Assembly: GCA_905331475.1 (NCBI GenBank)
Contig: CAJNYU010000185.1
Coordinates: 186,001 to 250,000, forward strand
Source of the DNA: Rotaria socialis
Taxonomy: Eukaryota > Rotifera > Eurotatoria > Philodinida > Philodinidae
Length of the DNA: 64,000 nucleotides
Reading direction: 5' to 3'
Positions 47,861 through 58,992 of the stretch are shown here, piece after piece. Position 1 is the first letter of the stretch. The number at the start of each line of letters is the position of its first letter. The position numbers and the translations under genes were made by a program. The notes below the pieces were generated by a model. That model did no database searches and had not been told where the DNA came from. It saw only the letters and a program-made list of their open reading frames with translations.

Positions 47861-49537
47861 CTACGAAGATGGCCGTGTTACAAAATCGGGTGCTCGTGTA
47901 AGACCACCACCAGCCGCTCCATATTGCACATGAATACCAGGATACGGTTCAATCCAAGAAATCTGTCCATGACGACTGACTTGTCGATTGCAACCATGAA
48001 CAATAAGTGGTTCAATTTGACAAGACTCACCCAATGTGTTTCGTACAGCTGCAACTAGACCTGACGCAATTGTTCCATCGTAGTTGGCAGCATTTTCATC
48101 AGAAACATTCGGTGTAATACAGGCACCGGCAGTAAATCGCATCAAATATAAGTCATATTCTTTCTCATGAGACATTTTCACTTTCACAGGATTTTCGGAT
48201 AATTTAGTGGCATGATTCGTCCCTCCACAAACCAAAACAGGCGGAAGTTGATATTCTGTGGGTACATAGACATGAGCAAGTACTGATACTCCTCGAGCAG
48301 CAATAACATCAAACAAAGGTTTATTATTTTTGTTGATAATCGGCTGATTGCCCAGTGATACAATTAATTTGGAAAAGGGTAGATGATTTATTTGACCATC
48401 AGCCGTTTTATATTCAGCGATGCCACCTGTTTGCTGATCGTCAACATAGATCGTAGTCAATGTTCCATCAATAACTTGGCCTCCTTGGTTTCGAATAGAA
48501 TTATTGAGTATTTTAGTAAAATTTGAGAATAAAACTCTATCATGCAGTTTTTCACCATACATGAGACCCTTGGGAAGAAAACCATAACGACGAAGCATTT
48601 CTTCTTTAGATAGAATTTTCAAAATTCTTCCTTCTTTTTCTAAAGCTGTCTTCAACGATTCTAGCTGTAAAATTTCTTCGTTATTTCGAGCGACAATAAT
48701 CGATCCTTTGTCACGCATCAAAAGTTGACCACCTAGTTCCTGATTTAATCGTTCGAAAAAAATCTCATTTGCAACACATTGTGCAGCGACGCTTTTTAAC
48801 ATTGCTACTCGATCTCCGAACATAGTCACCCATTGAAAAGCTAATGATATTTTAAGTCCAGTAAACCAATGATTAGGGTGTTGCAGCCAACTGATCCAAT
48901 CTAATGTTCTCCATGGAAAGTAGCCAGTTTGTTGAATCGATGTATACCTCACGCACCGAAATGTTACACGAGCGAGTTGTTCGAATAGAAATTGTGTAGG
49001 ACGATAACTAGTTGGGGCTTCTGTTTCTCCATCTTGTTCTAGATGCCAAGCTGAACCGTAAGAGATTGGTATTCGTCGTTCATCATTGATATAGGTTACA
49101 TCTTTTTCCGTCTTCGCTATAGAAACACCTGCGATCAATGCTGGCGGACCACCAACAATCAATGTTTTTGAATTACCGGATGATAATTGAAATTTAACAG
49201 GACATTCTGTAATAGGTCGAATCTTAACAGGAGTCTTCAAGGAAAACTTTTGTTTCAAAATGTCAGAATTCTCATGATATAAAGAAGAGAATTGTGAAAA
49301 ATGCTTATGAAACCGTTCTAATTCATGTAAATTAGTAGTAACGAATGGATCATGCATTCCAGAGAAAAGATATTTTTTTTGTTGTTGAGACGTATGACTT
49401 GAAAAAGCATCATTGACTTGAACATTATCATTATATCGACATGAGACATTCATGATGCCGACAGTTGTGACCCCGAATAGACCCAAATAACCTAATGATC
49501 GACACCACGATTGACGAATACGATGAAAACTTGACAT
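47861..49537 (-). CDS. FAD-dependent oxidoreductase, DAO-like, intronless
   Basis: A single exon of 558 aa. The Rossmann dinucleotide-binding segment TLIVGGPPALIAG (125-137) is a variant of the usual GxGxxG, with GGPPA in place of GAGxxG. The C-terminal YGAAGGGLTRAPDF is the second FAD contact typical of the D-amino-acid-oxidase fold. The middle holds a variable substrate region (RGVSVLAHVYVPTEYQLP). An N-terminal hydrophobic stretch (LGYLGLFGVTTVGIM) may be a membrane or targeting anchor. The substrate is unknown. The absence of introns beside intron-bearing genes raises horizontal or retro origin. The altered glycine motif could reduce flavin binding or be a lineage variant. Confidence 0.72.
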   Translation of the reverse strand: MSSFHRIRQSWCRSLGYLGLFGVTTVGIMNVSCRYNDNVQVNDAFSSHTSQQQKKYLFSGMHDPFVTTNLHELERFHKHFSQFSSLYHENSDILKQKFSLKTPVKIRPITECPVKFQLSSGNSKTLIVGGPPALIAGVSIAKTEKDVTYINDERRIPISYGSAWHLEQDGETEAPTSYRPTQFLFEQLARVTFRCVRYTSIQQTGYFPWRTLDWISWLQHPNHWFTGLKISLAFQWVTMFGDRVAMLKSVAAQCVANEIFFERLNQELGGQLLMRDKGSIIVARNNEEILQLESLKTALEKEGRILKILSKEEMLRRYGFLPKGLMYGEKLHDRVLFSNFTKILNNSIRNQGGQVIDGTLTTIYVDDQQTGGIAEYKTADGQINHLPFSKLIVSLGNQPIINKNNKPLFDVIAARGVSVLAHVYVPTEYQLPPVLVCGGTNHATKLSENPVKVKMSHEKEYDLYLMRFTAGACITPNVSDENAANYDGTIASGLVAAVRNTLGESCQIEPLIVHGCNRQVSRHGQISWIEPYPGIHVQYGAAGGGLTRAPDFVTRPSS

Positions 49538-50411
49538 AATCTTGTTTCACTGAAACTATTCGAAAATTAGAAACAGAATCTATGGACATAATTTTGAAAA
49601 ACGAATTCACTCTTTCAAATATTCATTTCATTGTCTGCATATAAAAAAAAATAGCATTGATTTAAATGATATTTTACTAATTATAACGTTTTCAATATTG
49701 AAACTATTAATAGTTTTTTTCTTGTAATAAAAGAAGTACAAGTTCTTACCTAAAAATCGATTTAAAATAAAACAGAGGCAATCGTTGTGCACCCGCTTCA
49801 CTACTTAAGGTAACCGATAGACTATTGACGACAGTTAGACTTGTCTATAGCTGATAGTTCCGTTATTTTTTTTTCTCCTTTCCTTCGACAACACGTGAAA
49901 AAACCAGATGCACTTAATTCATAAGCAAATATAACGGGATGAGAACCGCCAATTGAGTATAAAAAACGAAAGAAAAAGTGAAAATATTGAATGTTATCGA
50001 AGCGATAACTACGTAATGCTTTTTCTCTTTTGAAAATATGCACCATAATCTTAACTTATATAGATTTAGTTGATTGAGATGCTCTGGTAGTGTTCAAGAG
50101 TAACATTGTGAAAAGGTCACCCATATAAACAACGTCAGAAGCTTCTTACACCAGCACACAGATAATTAAAAATTATTGTAACCTTTGAATTTTTAATCGT
50201 ATTTTATAAAAATCATGATGCACGGAGTTTCTACTATTGTAAATTTTATTTCTAAACAAATTCATATAAATTAATTTGTATTATTATCGTATAGTTAACG
50301 ACGTACATACATACACTTGATTACCAAAGGGTTAAGTGATCTAAAAGAATTTGATATTATGCATTGTTTAATAAAAAAAACATTTTCACTGACATTTATA
50401 TTGCTAAAAAA
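49538..50411. other. Spacer upstream of FAD oxidoreductase
   Basis: About 870 bases, AT-rich. A donor-like GTAAGAACTT on the minus strand (49741-49750) would allow a 5' noncoding exon of the oxidoreductase. The 74-codon minus-strand frame at 49822-50046 is not convincing. Confidence 0.35.
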
Positions 50412-50931
50412 TGTGGAAACTTCGGATTTCATCCGAAAGTTATGTGTACTGCAAAAAGTGCATGGGACATATGAGTCATTCTAGAATGTCTGAACACGAA
50501 AATTATCATGAGAAACTAGGCAATTTGATTTCTGGATGCAGTTTTTGTGCATTTTGAGACGTTCTTCAGGCGATGTTTCATTAGAAAGCTACAATTTAGT
50601 TCAAAACTAATATCAGATTCGGAATCAGCGTTAAAAGCTGAGTCGATTTATATATGTTGTGAATAATTCTGAGAAAGATTTATTTTTTGAAAACAAATTC
50701 CCTGTACTACCCCTCAAGGATGGCCTGGTCAAAAATGACAATTTTTTCGATAACTCAACCATTTCTTGAGGGATTCTTCTCATCTTCGAACTCGACCGAG
50801 ATATTCATGAGATTGAACTGTGTGGAAAATTTCATCACGGTCTGACTCTCCTTTCGAAAGTTATCGTGCCTACGGCCGGACGTACACACTGACCGATTCT
50901 AGAGTGTACTCACTTTTTGAGTACACAAAAA
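50412..50931 (+). repeat. 520-bp dispersed repeat, copy 2
   Basis: Full-length partner of 11308-11829 in the same orientation. The left palindrome (AACTTCGGAT, TTC, ATCCGAAAGTT) is better preserved here. The right hairpin GTGTACTC/GAGTACAC with its T-rich loop is identical in both copies, and an A run follows. The internal ATCCCTG/CAGGGAT hairpin present in copy 1 has decayed here. No coding content or target duplication. Confidence 0.75.
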
Positions 50932-51578
50932 ACATAGTCAAATAAATTACAATGGATTTTAGATCATTTCTCTACAATCGAATACACAGATGTATGATGA
51001 TGCACAATATTTGGTTGGTCAAAGCACAGTTTTTTTTTACTTTTACGAATCAATTCACTAGGAAACAATTTGAAATATTACATATATCATAGTTTGGATA
51101 CTGATTTAAATTTATTATTACTTATGAACAGTCTTGTAGCTGTATTTCAACTAATCAATACGTCTATGCTTGCAATAAATTAATATGATTACATAAAATA
51201 AGATAAATATTGTTATACCACGAATTAGATCGTTAAAAAAACGTTACAAACAAATCGAAATATTACTCCTGAAATAAAATGTTGAATTATATGTGTTCGT
51301 TTAAGAGAGTTTATCCAAAAAAAATGATTGAATTAAATGCATGAAGCTCTGAATCTTCTCGTGAATATATCATTTCATAGTATGTAAAATCTCACCGTAC
51401 ATATGATTGTTCACCATTATTTTCCATAATATATCCATGTATTTCAAACAATTTTGATTTATTCAAGTTCAAATCATACACATACAAAGATTCTTCTGCA
51501 GAAGTGTAGTTTAATAAATTTATTTCTTTAGAAAAAAAATTAAGTAAAATTTTACGAGTTTCTAGCTGAAATCTTGTT
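50932..51578. other. Spacer after dispersed repeat
   Basis: About 650 bases of AT-rich DNA containing the 3' region of the YeeE/YedE gene. A 65-codon minus-strand frame (51392-51589) overlaps the gene's last bases in another frame and is not supported. Confidence 0.35.
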
Positions 51579-53822
51579 TTACAAATCATAAAAATGCCAG
51601 TCGTTTGTTATCAATCCATAGCCGATAGCAAAAAGTATTCCGCCGCCAAACATAGCTGCAGTTGCTATAAGAGAACCAATTAAAAGATGACTAACACCTA
51701 TGAATAATTTAGGAAACAGTAAAACTTCGAAAAGTATAGAAACTCATCTTACCCGAGATTCCCTGTCCACTTGTACAACCACCAGCACATCGTGCACCAA
51801 CTAATAGTAAGAATCCACCAAAGAAGCTACTCCAAACATTTGCACCATATTTTTCATTTAATGGAAATTGGTTTGTTGAAACAGTTGAAATAAAACTTCC
51901 GGCAATAGCTGCAAGTGCAAACAATAATGTTAAACTATTTTGTATTCCATAAGTGAACGATTCTAGTGATGGTATTAATTTTTTGAAAAACTGTACACGA
52001 CATGCTTGTGCAACAATAACAGTAAATCCGGTTGATATACCCAATGATTTTTTAAATGAAATCATGAAAAATAATTGTAACAAGCCAATTCCGACACCAC
52101 ACAATGCTGGTGACCAAGCACTTAAAGTTTGAAATCCGTCTGATTGAATTAAATCATTTTTATAGGGGAAAAAGTACTCAAGAATGAATGCAATACTAAT
52201 AAATGTTAAACCAAATATTAGATTCAGATAAATATGTTTTACACCCATTAAATCTGGAAGTTGTTGTAGAACTATGGATGATTTTGGTAGCTCCTGCTTT
52301 GTCAGACGTTCATTAAGAAATAAATAATAAAATAAAACTCCACAGATACCACCAATACATGTTATGAAAGAATTTGGTAGACCCGAACCCCTACGCAAAA
52401 GAAAGAATTTTTATTAGCGTAGAATTAAAAGAATATCCTACATTTGAATAAATATTGTTCCTGGACAACTACCAGCTAGAACCATGCCAACTTCAATAAG
52501 ACATCCACCCATGGCAAGATGAAAAGCTGGAAAAAAAGATTTAATATGTGAACTGATTTTTTCGAATAGAAGTCTTTCTGCAACTAAAGAGATTTTTATC
52601 TCAATATCGAGCCGTACAATGACTACCAATAGTGTCTGTTTAAAACGTCATTGAGTTCTAATTTCAGTAGACTCTGGTTTTTATTGAAGTGGAAATATTT
52701 TTGTTTGTTTTTATCAGAAGATCTTCTCTAATTTACTATGGAGTGATATGCTTTTTACTTATTATAATAGTTATCCTATTTAGAAAAACATCATACAAAC
52801 TAATCGTCCAGAATAAAAGTCGTTATACAAATGAGTTCGTATTGATTAATTGTTTTGATTTCATCCAAAACGATGGACAACAGGTCTATTTTAACGATCA
52901 TATAATCCAATCACTGGAAACTAAGACTACTATGCGAGCATTCATTCCGTCAGTAGAAGATTTAATCTATTCTAAAGATCTCATTTTCATGCTAACTGCA
53001 AAACATTGATTAGTAACAAAATTGCTCGTCGAATAATTTTTAAAAAGGAATATAATTCAGATTTGTTATTTTGATTATCAAAAAAAATCAAAATACTGAC
53101 AATTATAAAAGTTGATGAGTTAAGAAGATATATGTTTTCCTTTTTGCTTTAGACGAATTTAGAATTTAATATTTTCTTTTTCTCTAATGACGATTAGAGA
53201 GTGTACCACAAAATACAAATCTTTGATATTTAAAGAATTCGTTGAAACTTTATGATTCCATCTTGTTTTTATCGAAAGTTTTTCTTCTGAGTTAAATTTC
53301 AGTGAATAACTAAAAATCAAGGTTTTTACAAGAAATTTTAGATTATTTTTTTTCCGAAACTCGAATAGACATCTTTATCCGTAATCCTAGAATTTAATTA
53401 ATTCACCTCCAATACGATTGATTTTATGAATAAATCCATTGCGAACATTTTGATAGATTGATTCATTGAAAAGAATAAGTAAAAACACACTCAACATTGA
53501 CATTCCAACAGCACCAAGAAACATTTTAATCATAGTCAAGCGTTTAAATATCATTTGTTCTCGAATCATCGGAGCAAGATATACGTTAGTTTTGTTCATT
53601 AAGAAACCAAATGCAATGCCTAATAAAATCGATGCAACTATTTGAATAGGAGCTGCTATTCCATTCGATGATTTTGAAGCTTTATTTTTGTCAGAATTCC
53701 TAAACCGAAGATATCCATTACAATTATTTTATTTTAAAATAAATGAATTACTGGATATTATTCGATACATCAGTTTTAGACATTTCTCTTCTATTGCGAC
53801 TTTTGGTTTCCTCGTCCGTCAT
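51579..53822 (-). CDS. YeeE/YedE-family sulfur-compound transporter
   Basis: Exons 53752-53822, 53407-53699, 52442-52526, 51753-52390 and 51579-51697 give 401 aa with a closed frame. It has two pseudo-repeated halves of membrane helices. Signature motifs are GFLMNKTNVYLAPMIREQM (half 1), GMVLAGSCPGT, and in half 2 VGARCAGGCTSGQGISG, which carry the conserved cysteines of the YeeE/YedE (DUF395) family. Bacterial members import thiosulfate. The family is common in bacteria and present in fungi and some protists but rare in animals, which suggests acquisition. The second intron is long (880 bases), so a missed exon cannot be excluded. Confidence 0.85.
52689..53009 (+). CDS. Doubtful small membrane protein within an intron
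   Basis: An open frame of 106 codons lies on the opposite strand inside the long second intron of the YeeE/YedE gene. It encodes an N-terminal hydrophobic helix (YYGVICFLLIIIVILF) followed by a soluble tail (NEFVLINCFDFIQNDGQQVY). No homologue is recognised. It could be a nested gene, an exon of one, or chance. Confidence 0.22.
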   Translation: MEIFLFVFIRRSSLIYYGVICFLLIIIVILFRKTSYKLIVQNKSRYTNEFVLINCFDFIQNDGQQVYFNDHIIQSLETKTTMRAFIPSVEDLIYSKDLIFMLTAKH

Positions 53823-56800
53823 GATTTACTAGTTAGTTATTCACGTGTAATGAATTACTACGGTAGACTCGGCATTTAAGAGAAAGAATACAAATGGTTG
53901 GTTATGCTTGATTGATCTATCTGTGGAGAAAGAAAGACACCTATCAGCTCTCACATACATACATATATACGTATATACATAAATGTTTAAAACAACTATT
54001 AATATTGAGAAATTCTTTCTTATTCAACAGATTCGTGTCATTGAAAAAAAAATACTACGCATGTCTATAGAACGAAGAGAAAAAAAGCATATCCTGTGAA
54101 TAAGAACGAGCGTTTTCTACTGATAAGCCTCCAACAAGACCAATGATTTATTTGCCATTCGAAATAACTAGACAAGATGAAAAATCAATTCTTATTTCCA
54201 TTAAAACATATATGTTACTCATGCATTTAAACTTCTTCTGAGTATAATTGTATCGACAAAAGAAATCAATAAATTACATTGTAGAAATTCTTGTTAATTA
54301 TCATTGTCATCTACTTATTATAGACGATATCGTTATCAGATATGAGTAAAATATTTATTAATTCATGCTTTATTATGTATACCAGATCACAACATGCCAT
54401 GCGAAAGAACCTACCATTTTCCTTTGATTTCATCACACCCATAGGAAGATGGCATCGTCTGTATTTTCAAAGATTACGAGGTTGAATTGATTTTATTGTA
54501 AACATTTACTCTTAATCGTGCTTCATTGTTTTACTGTGTGTGAATCATTACTGTTGTACTTCTTCATGATATTATGATTTTATTATCGTTTGCAGTCGTG
54601 TACATGTATTAAAGCGAATTTTTATAGTTGAGTTGCTTAATTCTCTATCGCTCAGCATATTTTACGACTGCTGCGTACGATCTTACGAGTACTGATTTTT
54701 CCTACTCTATTAGTTGTTGCTGTTGAAGAATCATAAAAATAGGAACTAGCTAGACTTTTTGAAAATAACATAGCACAAAATTAGAAACGATGAGAAAAGA
54801 ACCAATCATCTTTACCTTTGTTAATTTTCAAAAATTGCTTGATAATTAGCGTACTTTACTGCCCAATCAACAAGAAAGCAAGAGTAAGTCTAACGATGAC
54901 AACATAATCATTTGATAGATTTCATAAAGTGCTCACTGATGCATGGTTAATGCTTCATTCTGATTTTGAAACAAATAGAAAGCAAAATAATATTTATATG
55001 TAATTCAAATTCAAATTCATATTACACTTGTATACGTTTTGTCGTAGTTTGATAAATTATTATCTAAACGATATTCGTACGACAATCTATGCAGATTCAT
55101 TAATGCGATGTGAAGTATTGCATTAATGTAGTCCATCGCGACAACATCCAAAATCAGCATTTTTGTAACGAAATGATCTGGAGAACGGAATTTCTTCTGA
55201 CGCTTGTTGAAACGGTGTTAATTACATTAAGATCTTTGTATGACGCCTGGTGATTACAATCAGTTAAAATAAAAAGAAACATCATTTGAGTATTGTAGAC
55301 CAGTTGAACTTTACTCATGGCAGAAAAACTCATGACAAAACACCCGAAACTGATCTTATTGAAAAATGAAATATCTCTCATCATAGTTTGAAATTAATGG
55401 AGTTTAAATACAATCATGAAAGCGATGCATCTAATTTTAAAAATATGAAATACTTCCAGACTTGTTCGTTAATACTTTAGGACTATCATGAAAAGACAAA
55501 GAAAAATGTATTTATTTCATGTTACCAGTCTTTATACTAATTCAAAGATATTAATATGTTACCTATTGTCTGTTTGTCTTATTATACAAGTAGAAAAGCA
55601 AAGCTAACCAGCTTTTAATAATCATTTTTATTAAAATGTGATTCTCTAATTACAAGCATATCTTTCTCTGTTTTGGTGGCTTACTTATTATGTTCAGTTA
55701 TTATTTAAGTTCTTGAAAAACAAATTTACAACTCTGGTGATGCAATTAAATAATTAAATGTAAATAAAATCCGCACCAAACAATAGAAATTGTTTCATGG
55801 ACACAGCTGATTATAATCAGAAAAACAGTTTTCATGTGGAGTTTTTCTGACCATTGCAATTATCTTGGTTAATGTCAGTTTCGAATGATATTTATGAAAA
55901 CGACGTTTCTTCTTGTTATGCTCTTCGTTTTAACACTTGTTTAACCAATAGTTGTTGAATATACAACGATCATCTGATATTGCGACTTGGTAGTGGAAGG
56001 GCTAAAGTCAGATTGTATCATTGGGTTTACGGATTGAAACAAAAAAAAACAACCACACATGTGTACGTCGAACATTTACGTGTTCACTTAAGCAAAGCCG
56101 AGCTCGCATGTTTTAGACAATTGGCGATGAATAAAATGGAGGTAAATAAATTGATGTTTTTCTTTACTGCTCTTTCCAACTCTTCTCATAATATGTTCGT
56201 GTCTGTGATTTTTCTATGATAAATTAGTGCTACGGTTTATTACTCAAAATTATGTGTTAAACGAATATAGTTTAATTCATGCATCATAGAAAAAGTATCG
56301 AGTGACATTATGAAGATTGTGTCTGATGAGTGTCTCTTCTATGATTAAACACAATTAAGTAGTTTTGACGTAAGTCTGAAAAGAAGGCAAGCTATCGCTT
56401 TTCAAATTGACTTTGGAATGCAATTATTTTTTGAAATATAGGATATTTTACCGTTTCTACCTATTTCCAAGCTAGAAATTTTAAAATAAGTACGGCGCAT
56501 AATTATGATTCTCAGCGAATTAGCAAGCTGTTACTTTTTTCAAGATCATGAATACCTTCTGCCAACGAAGAAAACATTGTTCTGTTCTCATTTCCGCTGC
56601 CGTACCACTGACATTGAAAACAATTAAATACTTACTTGCCAATACTTCGATCTAAATGAAGTAATGAAGAATGTTCTCTGTTTAATGTTTGAATTTCACA
56701 AGTAAGAATATTTATCATTTCGTAAACTTCTTGTACTTGTGAACTCCAATTGACTTATCACTGCAAAAATTGTTTGCTGATAAATATCATTCACATAATA

Positions 56801-57779
56801 TTTTGCGAATTGTATTTGACAAACATAAGTAGATCGCTTATTCAAGTTGATCTAATAATTGTTATCAAAATGATAATCGAACAAAATTTATTTTATAAAT
56901 TTTAGCCAACACCTATTTCAACTCATTAAAATAACATATTTTTCCACAACAATTATTTATTTTCGATAGTCGCATAAGAAAAAGATGCCTTCGACTTATT
57001 CAGTTTTTTCTGTTTTTCTTATTAAACGAATTCTTTCAGTAAACAAAGTACAGGCATTTTTGCCTGTGCCGGCCATGTCTTATCGCTGAATTGAATCTTT
57101 CTCTACAAAATCTACAGATTGAATTAGAATACTTAATTTTAAGATGTTCTTAAAAAATAGTTCATCATATGTATTGTAATTAAATAAAATATTATAAAGT
57201 GTGTTCTTTTGTTGTACTTCGTAATCGTTAAATATATCATTCTCATGACCGAGTAGTATCTTTAAAGAAAACAAATTAGTTTTTGAATATAAAATAATTT
57301 GATGGCTATACCTTGATGGAAAACATCGAATATTCAAATGAAATTAACAAGTATTACATTGGCAATGTTCATATGAAAGTCCACATAGTTGTCGCACAAT
57401 AAGATCAGAGCCAACAAATATACGATCTGTTGATATTTTTTTCTGTTCCTTACGTCAAAATCAACCATAATTAGACGGCACTGTAAATTCAACTAGTAAG
57501 ATGCCTTCTGCTTTTTGTATTGTTTTCATTTTTTTTTTGCATCCATAGAATATTAGTTTCAACCTAAACGTATAGAATATCATGAAACAGTCTGTTCAAT
57601 TTTATGAATTAGTACATCTTCGCCGACTCCGACTTCGCCGAATAAAAATCTTGACCGAAAAATATCCAATCGAATTCGATCCATTCTAGATATAGAATAC
57701 GAATTCGTATGGTTTAAAAACATGAAAGATTATGGAGTCAATAGTTTGTTCGATTTATCAAAAACCATGAAGTACGTAG
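53823..57779. other. 4-kb gene-free AT-rich region
   Basis: No convincing coding sequence on either strand. The frames present are short (76-85 codons at 55154-55384, 55980-56219 and 57080-57337) and of low-complexity composition. Short TA/CATA-rich runs occur at 53957-53985. No tRNA, repeat copy or transposon end was recognised before the hAT-like element at 57780. Confidence 0.4.
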
Positions 57780-58992
57780 CAGAGCATCAACCAGGCCTAG
57801 TGGCCTGCCTGCCTGTCTGGGCCTGCCTGCCTGTGACAGGCACAGGCCATGATCTTGAGGCCTGGCCTGTCACAGGCAGGCCAGGCCGAACCCTCGTCCA
57901 GGCAGGCAGGCAGCTTAAAAACACCAGGCCGCCTGGCCTGTCTCTATTCTTTATATATATAATTTTATTTTCGATATAAACATTTTTTTAATTGAAGTTG
58001 GCGCTAATAATCAGATGAAGTATAGAATAATGTATTGTGTTCATTGTGATTGATCCAAATGATGACTAATGTTCAGTTCAAATTGCGTAGTTCGTTTCCT
58101 TTCTCCATTCGCTCTTTGTGTTTTCATTTATCTGTCTTTTTTAATATTACTGATTATTGTTAAAACCTTTCTTATTGATTATTATATAGGTCTTTTTTAT
58201 CGATTCTTAAAATCTTTACTATCGATTATCATCAAGTTTCTTTTTGATTAATAGAACCCTAATTCACTCTCCCCCGACGACTCCCCGGGGATTTCTCCGG
58301 GGAAAATTAATGAAATTTTTTAAAATAAAAAAAAAACTTTTCAATTTTTTTAAATTTTAAAAAATTAAGAAGAATTTATTAGTAATTAGAAATCTCATCC
58401 ATTTTGACCAGATAACTCCCCGGAGAGTCCCCGCAAAAGAACGAAATCCCTAGGGACCCCCTATTGTGAGTCCCCGGGGATTTGTCAGGGGACTCCCTGT
58501 CGTTTCTTTTAGGGAGAGTTGACTAGAGAATTCGTTCATTGATTGTGGTCAAAAATTCGTTGTTTATTATTATTATTTAGATCTTTCCTATTGATTATTG
58601 CTAAAAATTGTATTATCGATTATCATCAAGATCTTTCTTATCGATTGTTAAAACCTTTACTTTTTTCTTAATGTTATACGATGCTGCCTCTGATGTATTC
58701 TTTTTTGTATGAAAACTTCGATAAGTAAATGCTTAATCTAGTCATATTAAATTAATTAAACTGGTTTTCTTCATTCTCAACATTAATTACATGTTTCTAT
58801 TCTATCCTCGTAATGATATTAGCATTAAAAATAATTGACAGGCTTTGCCAGGCAGGCCAGGCAGGCCGTACAGAATGACAGGCAGGCAGGCCAGGCCGAC
58901 CAAATTAGTTGACAGGCACAGGCAGGCTTGAAATGCAAAGGCCTGTCACGGACCGGCCAGGCCTACAAAAACACGGCCTGGTTGATGCTCTG
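57780..58992. mobile_element. hAT-like non-autonomous transposon, intact ends
   Basis: Perfect 18-bp terminal inverted repeats, CAGAGCATCAACCAGGCC (57780-57797) and its inverse (58975-58992), are flanked by a perfect 8-bp duplication GTACGTAG (57772-57779 and 58993-59000). CAG-type ends with 8-bp duplications are diagnostic of hAT elements. Both subterminal regions (57790-57945 and 58840-58985) are packed with CAGGC, GGCCTG and CCTGCC words on both strands. The AT-rich core repeats variants of ATTGATTATTGTTAAAACC and holds a smaller element (58266-58519). No transposase is encoded, so mobility would need one in trans. The perfect duplication implies a fairly recent insertion. Confidence 0.88.
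58266..58519. mobile_element. CCCCGGGGA-word element nested in the hAT
   Basis: A 254-bp block bounded by ACTCTCCC (58266-58273) and its inverse GGGAGAGT (58512-58519). Both arms carry variants of GACTCCCCGGGGATTT. The centre is an A/T homopolymer-like stretch. The GC-rich arms stand out sharply from the AT-rich hAT core that surrounds them. No coding content. A target duplication is not clear. Confidence 0.55.

Noticed and set aside
57080-57337. 85-codon minus-strand frame resembling a small protein
   Set aside because: Its Asn/Ile/Tyr/Phe-rich composition follows AT content, and no splice partner or homologue is recognised.
58069-58251. 60-codon hydrophobic frame in the hAT-like element
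   Set aside because: It arises from the ATTGATTATT repeat and is too short to be a transposase or accessory protein.
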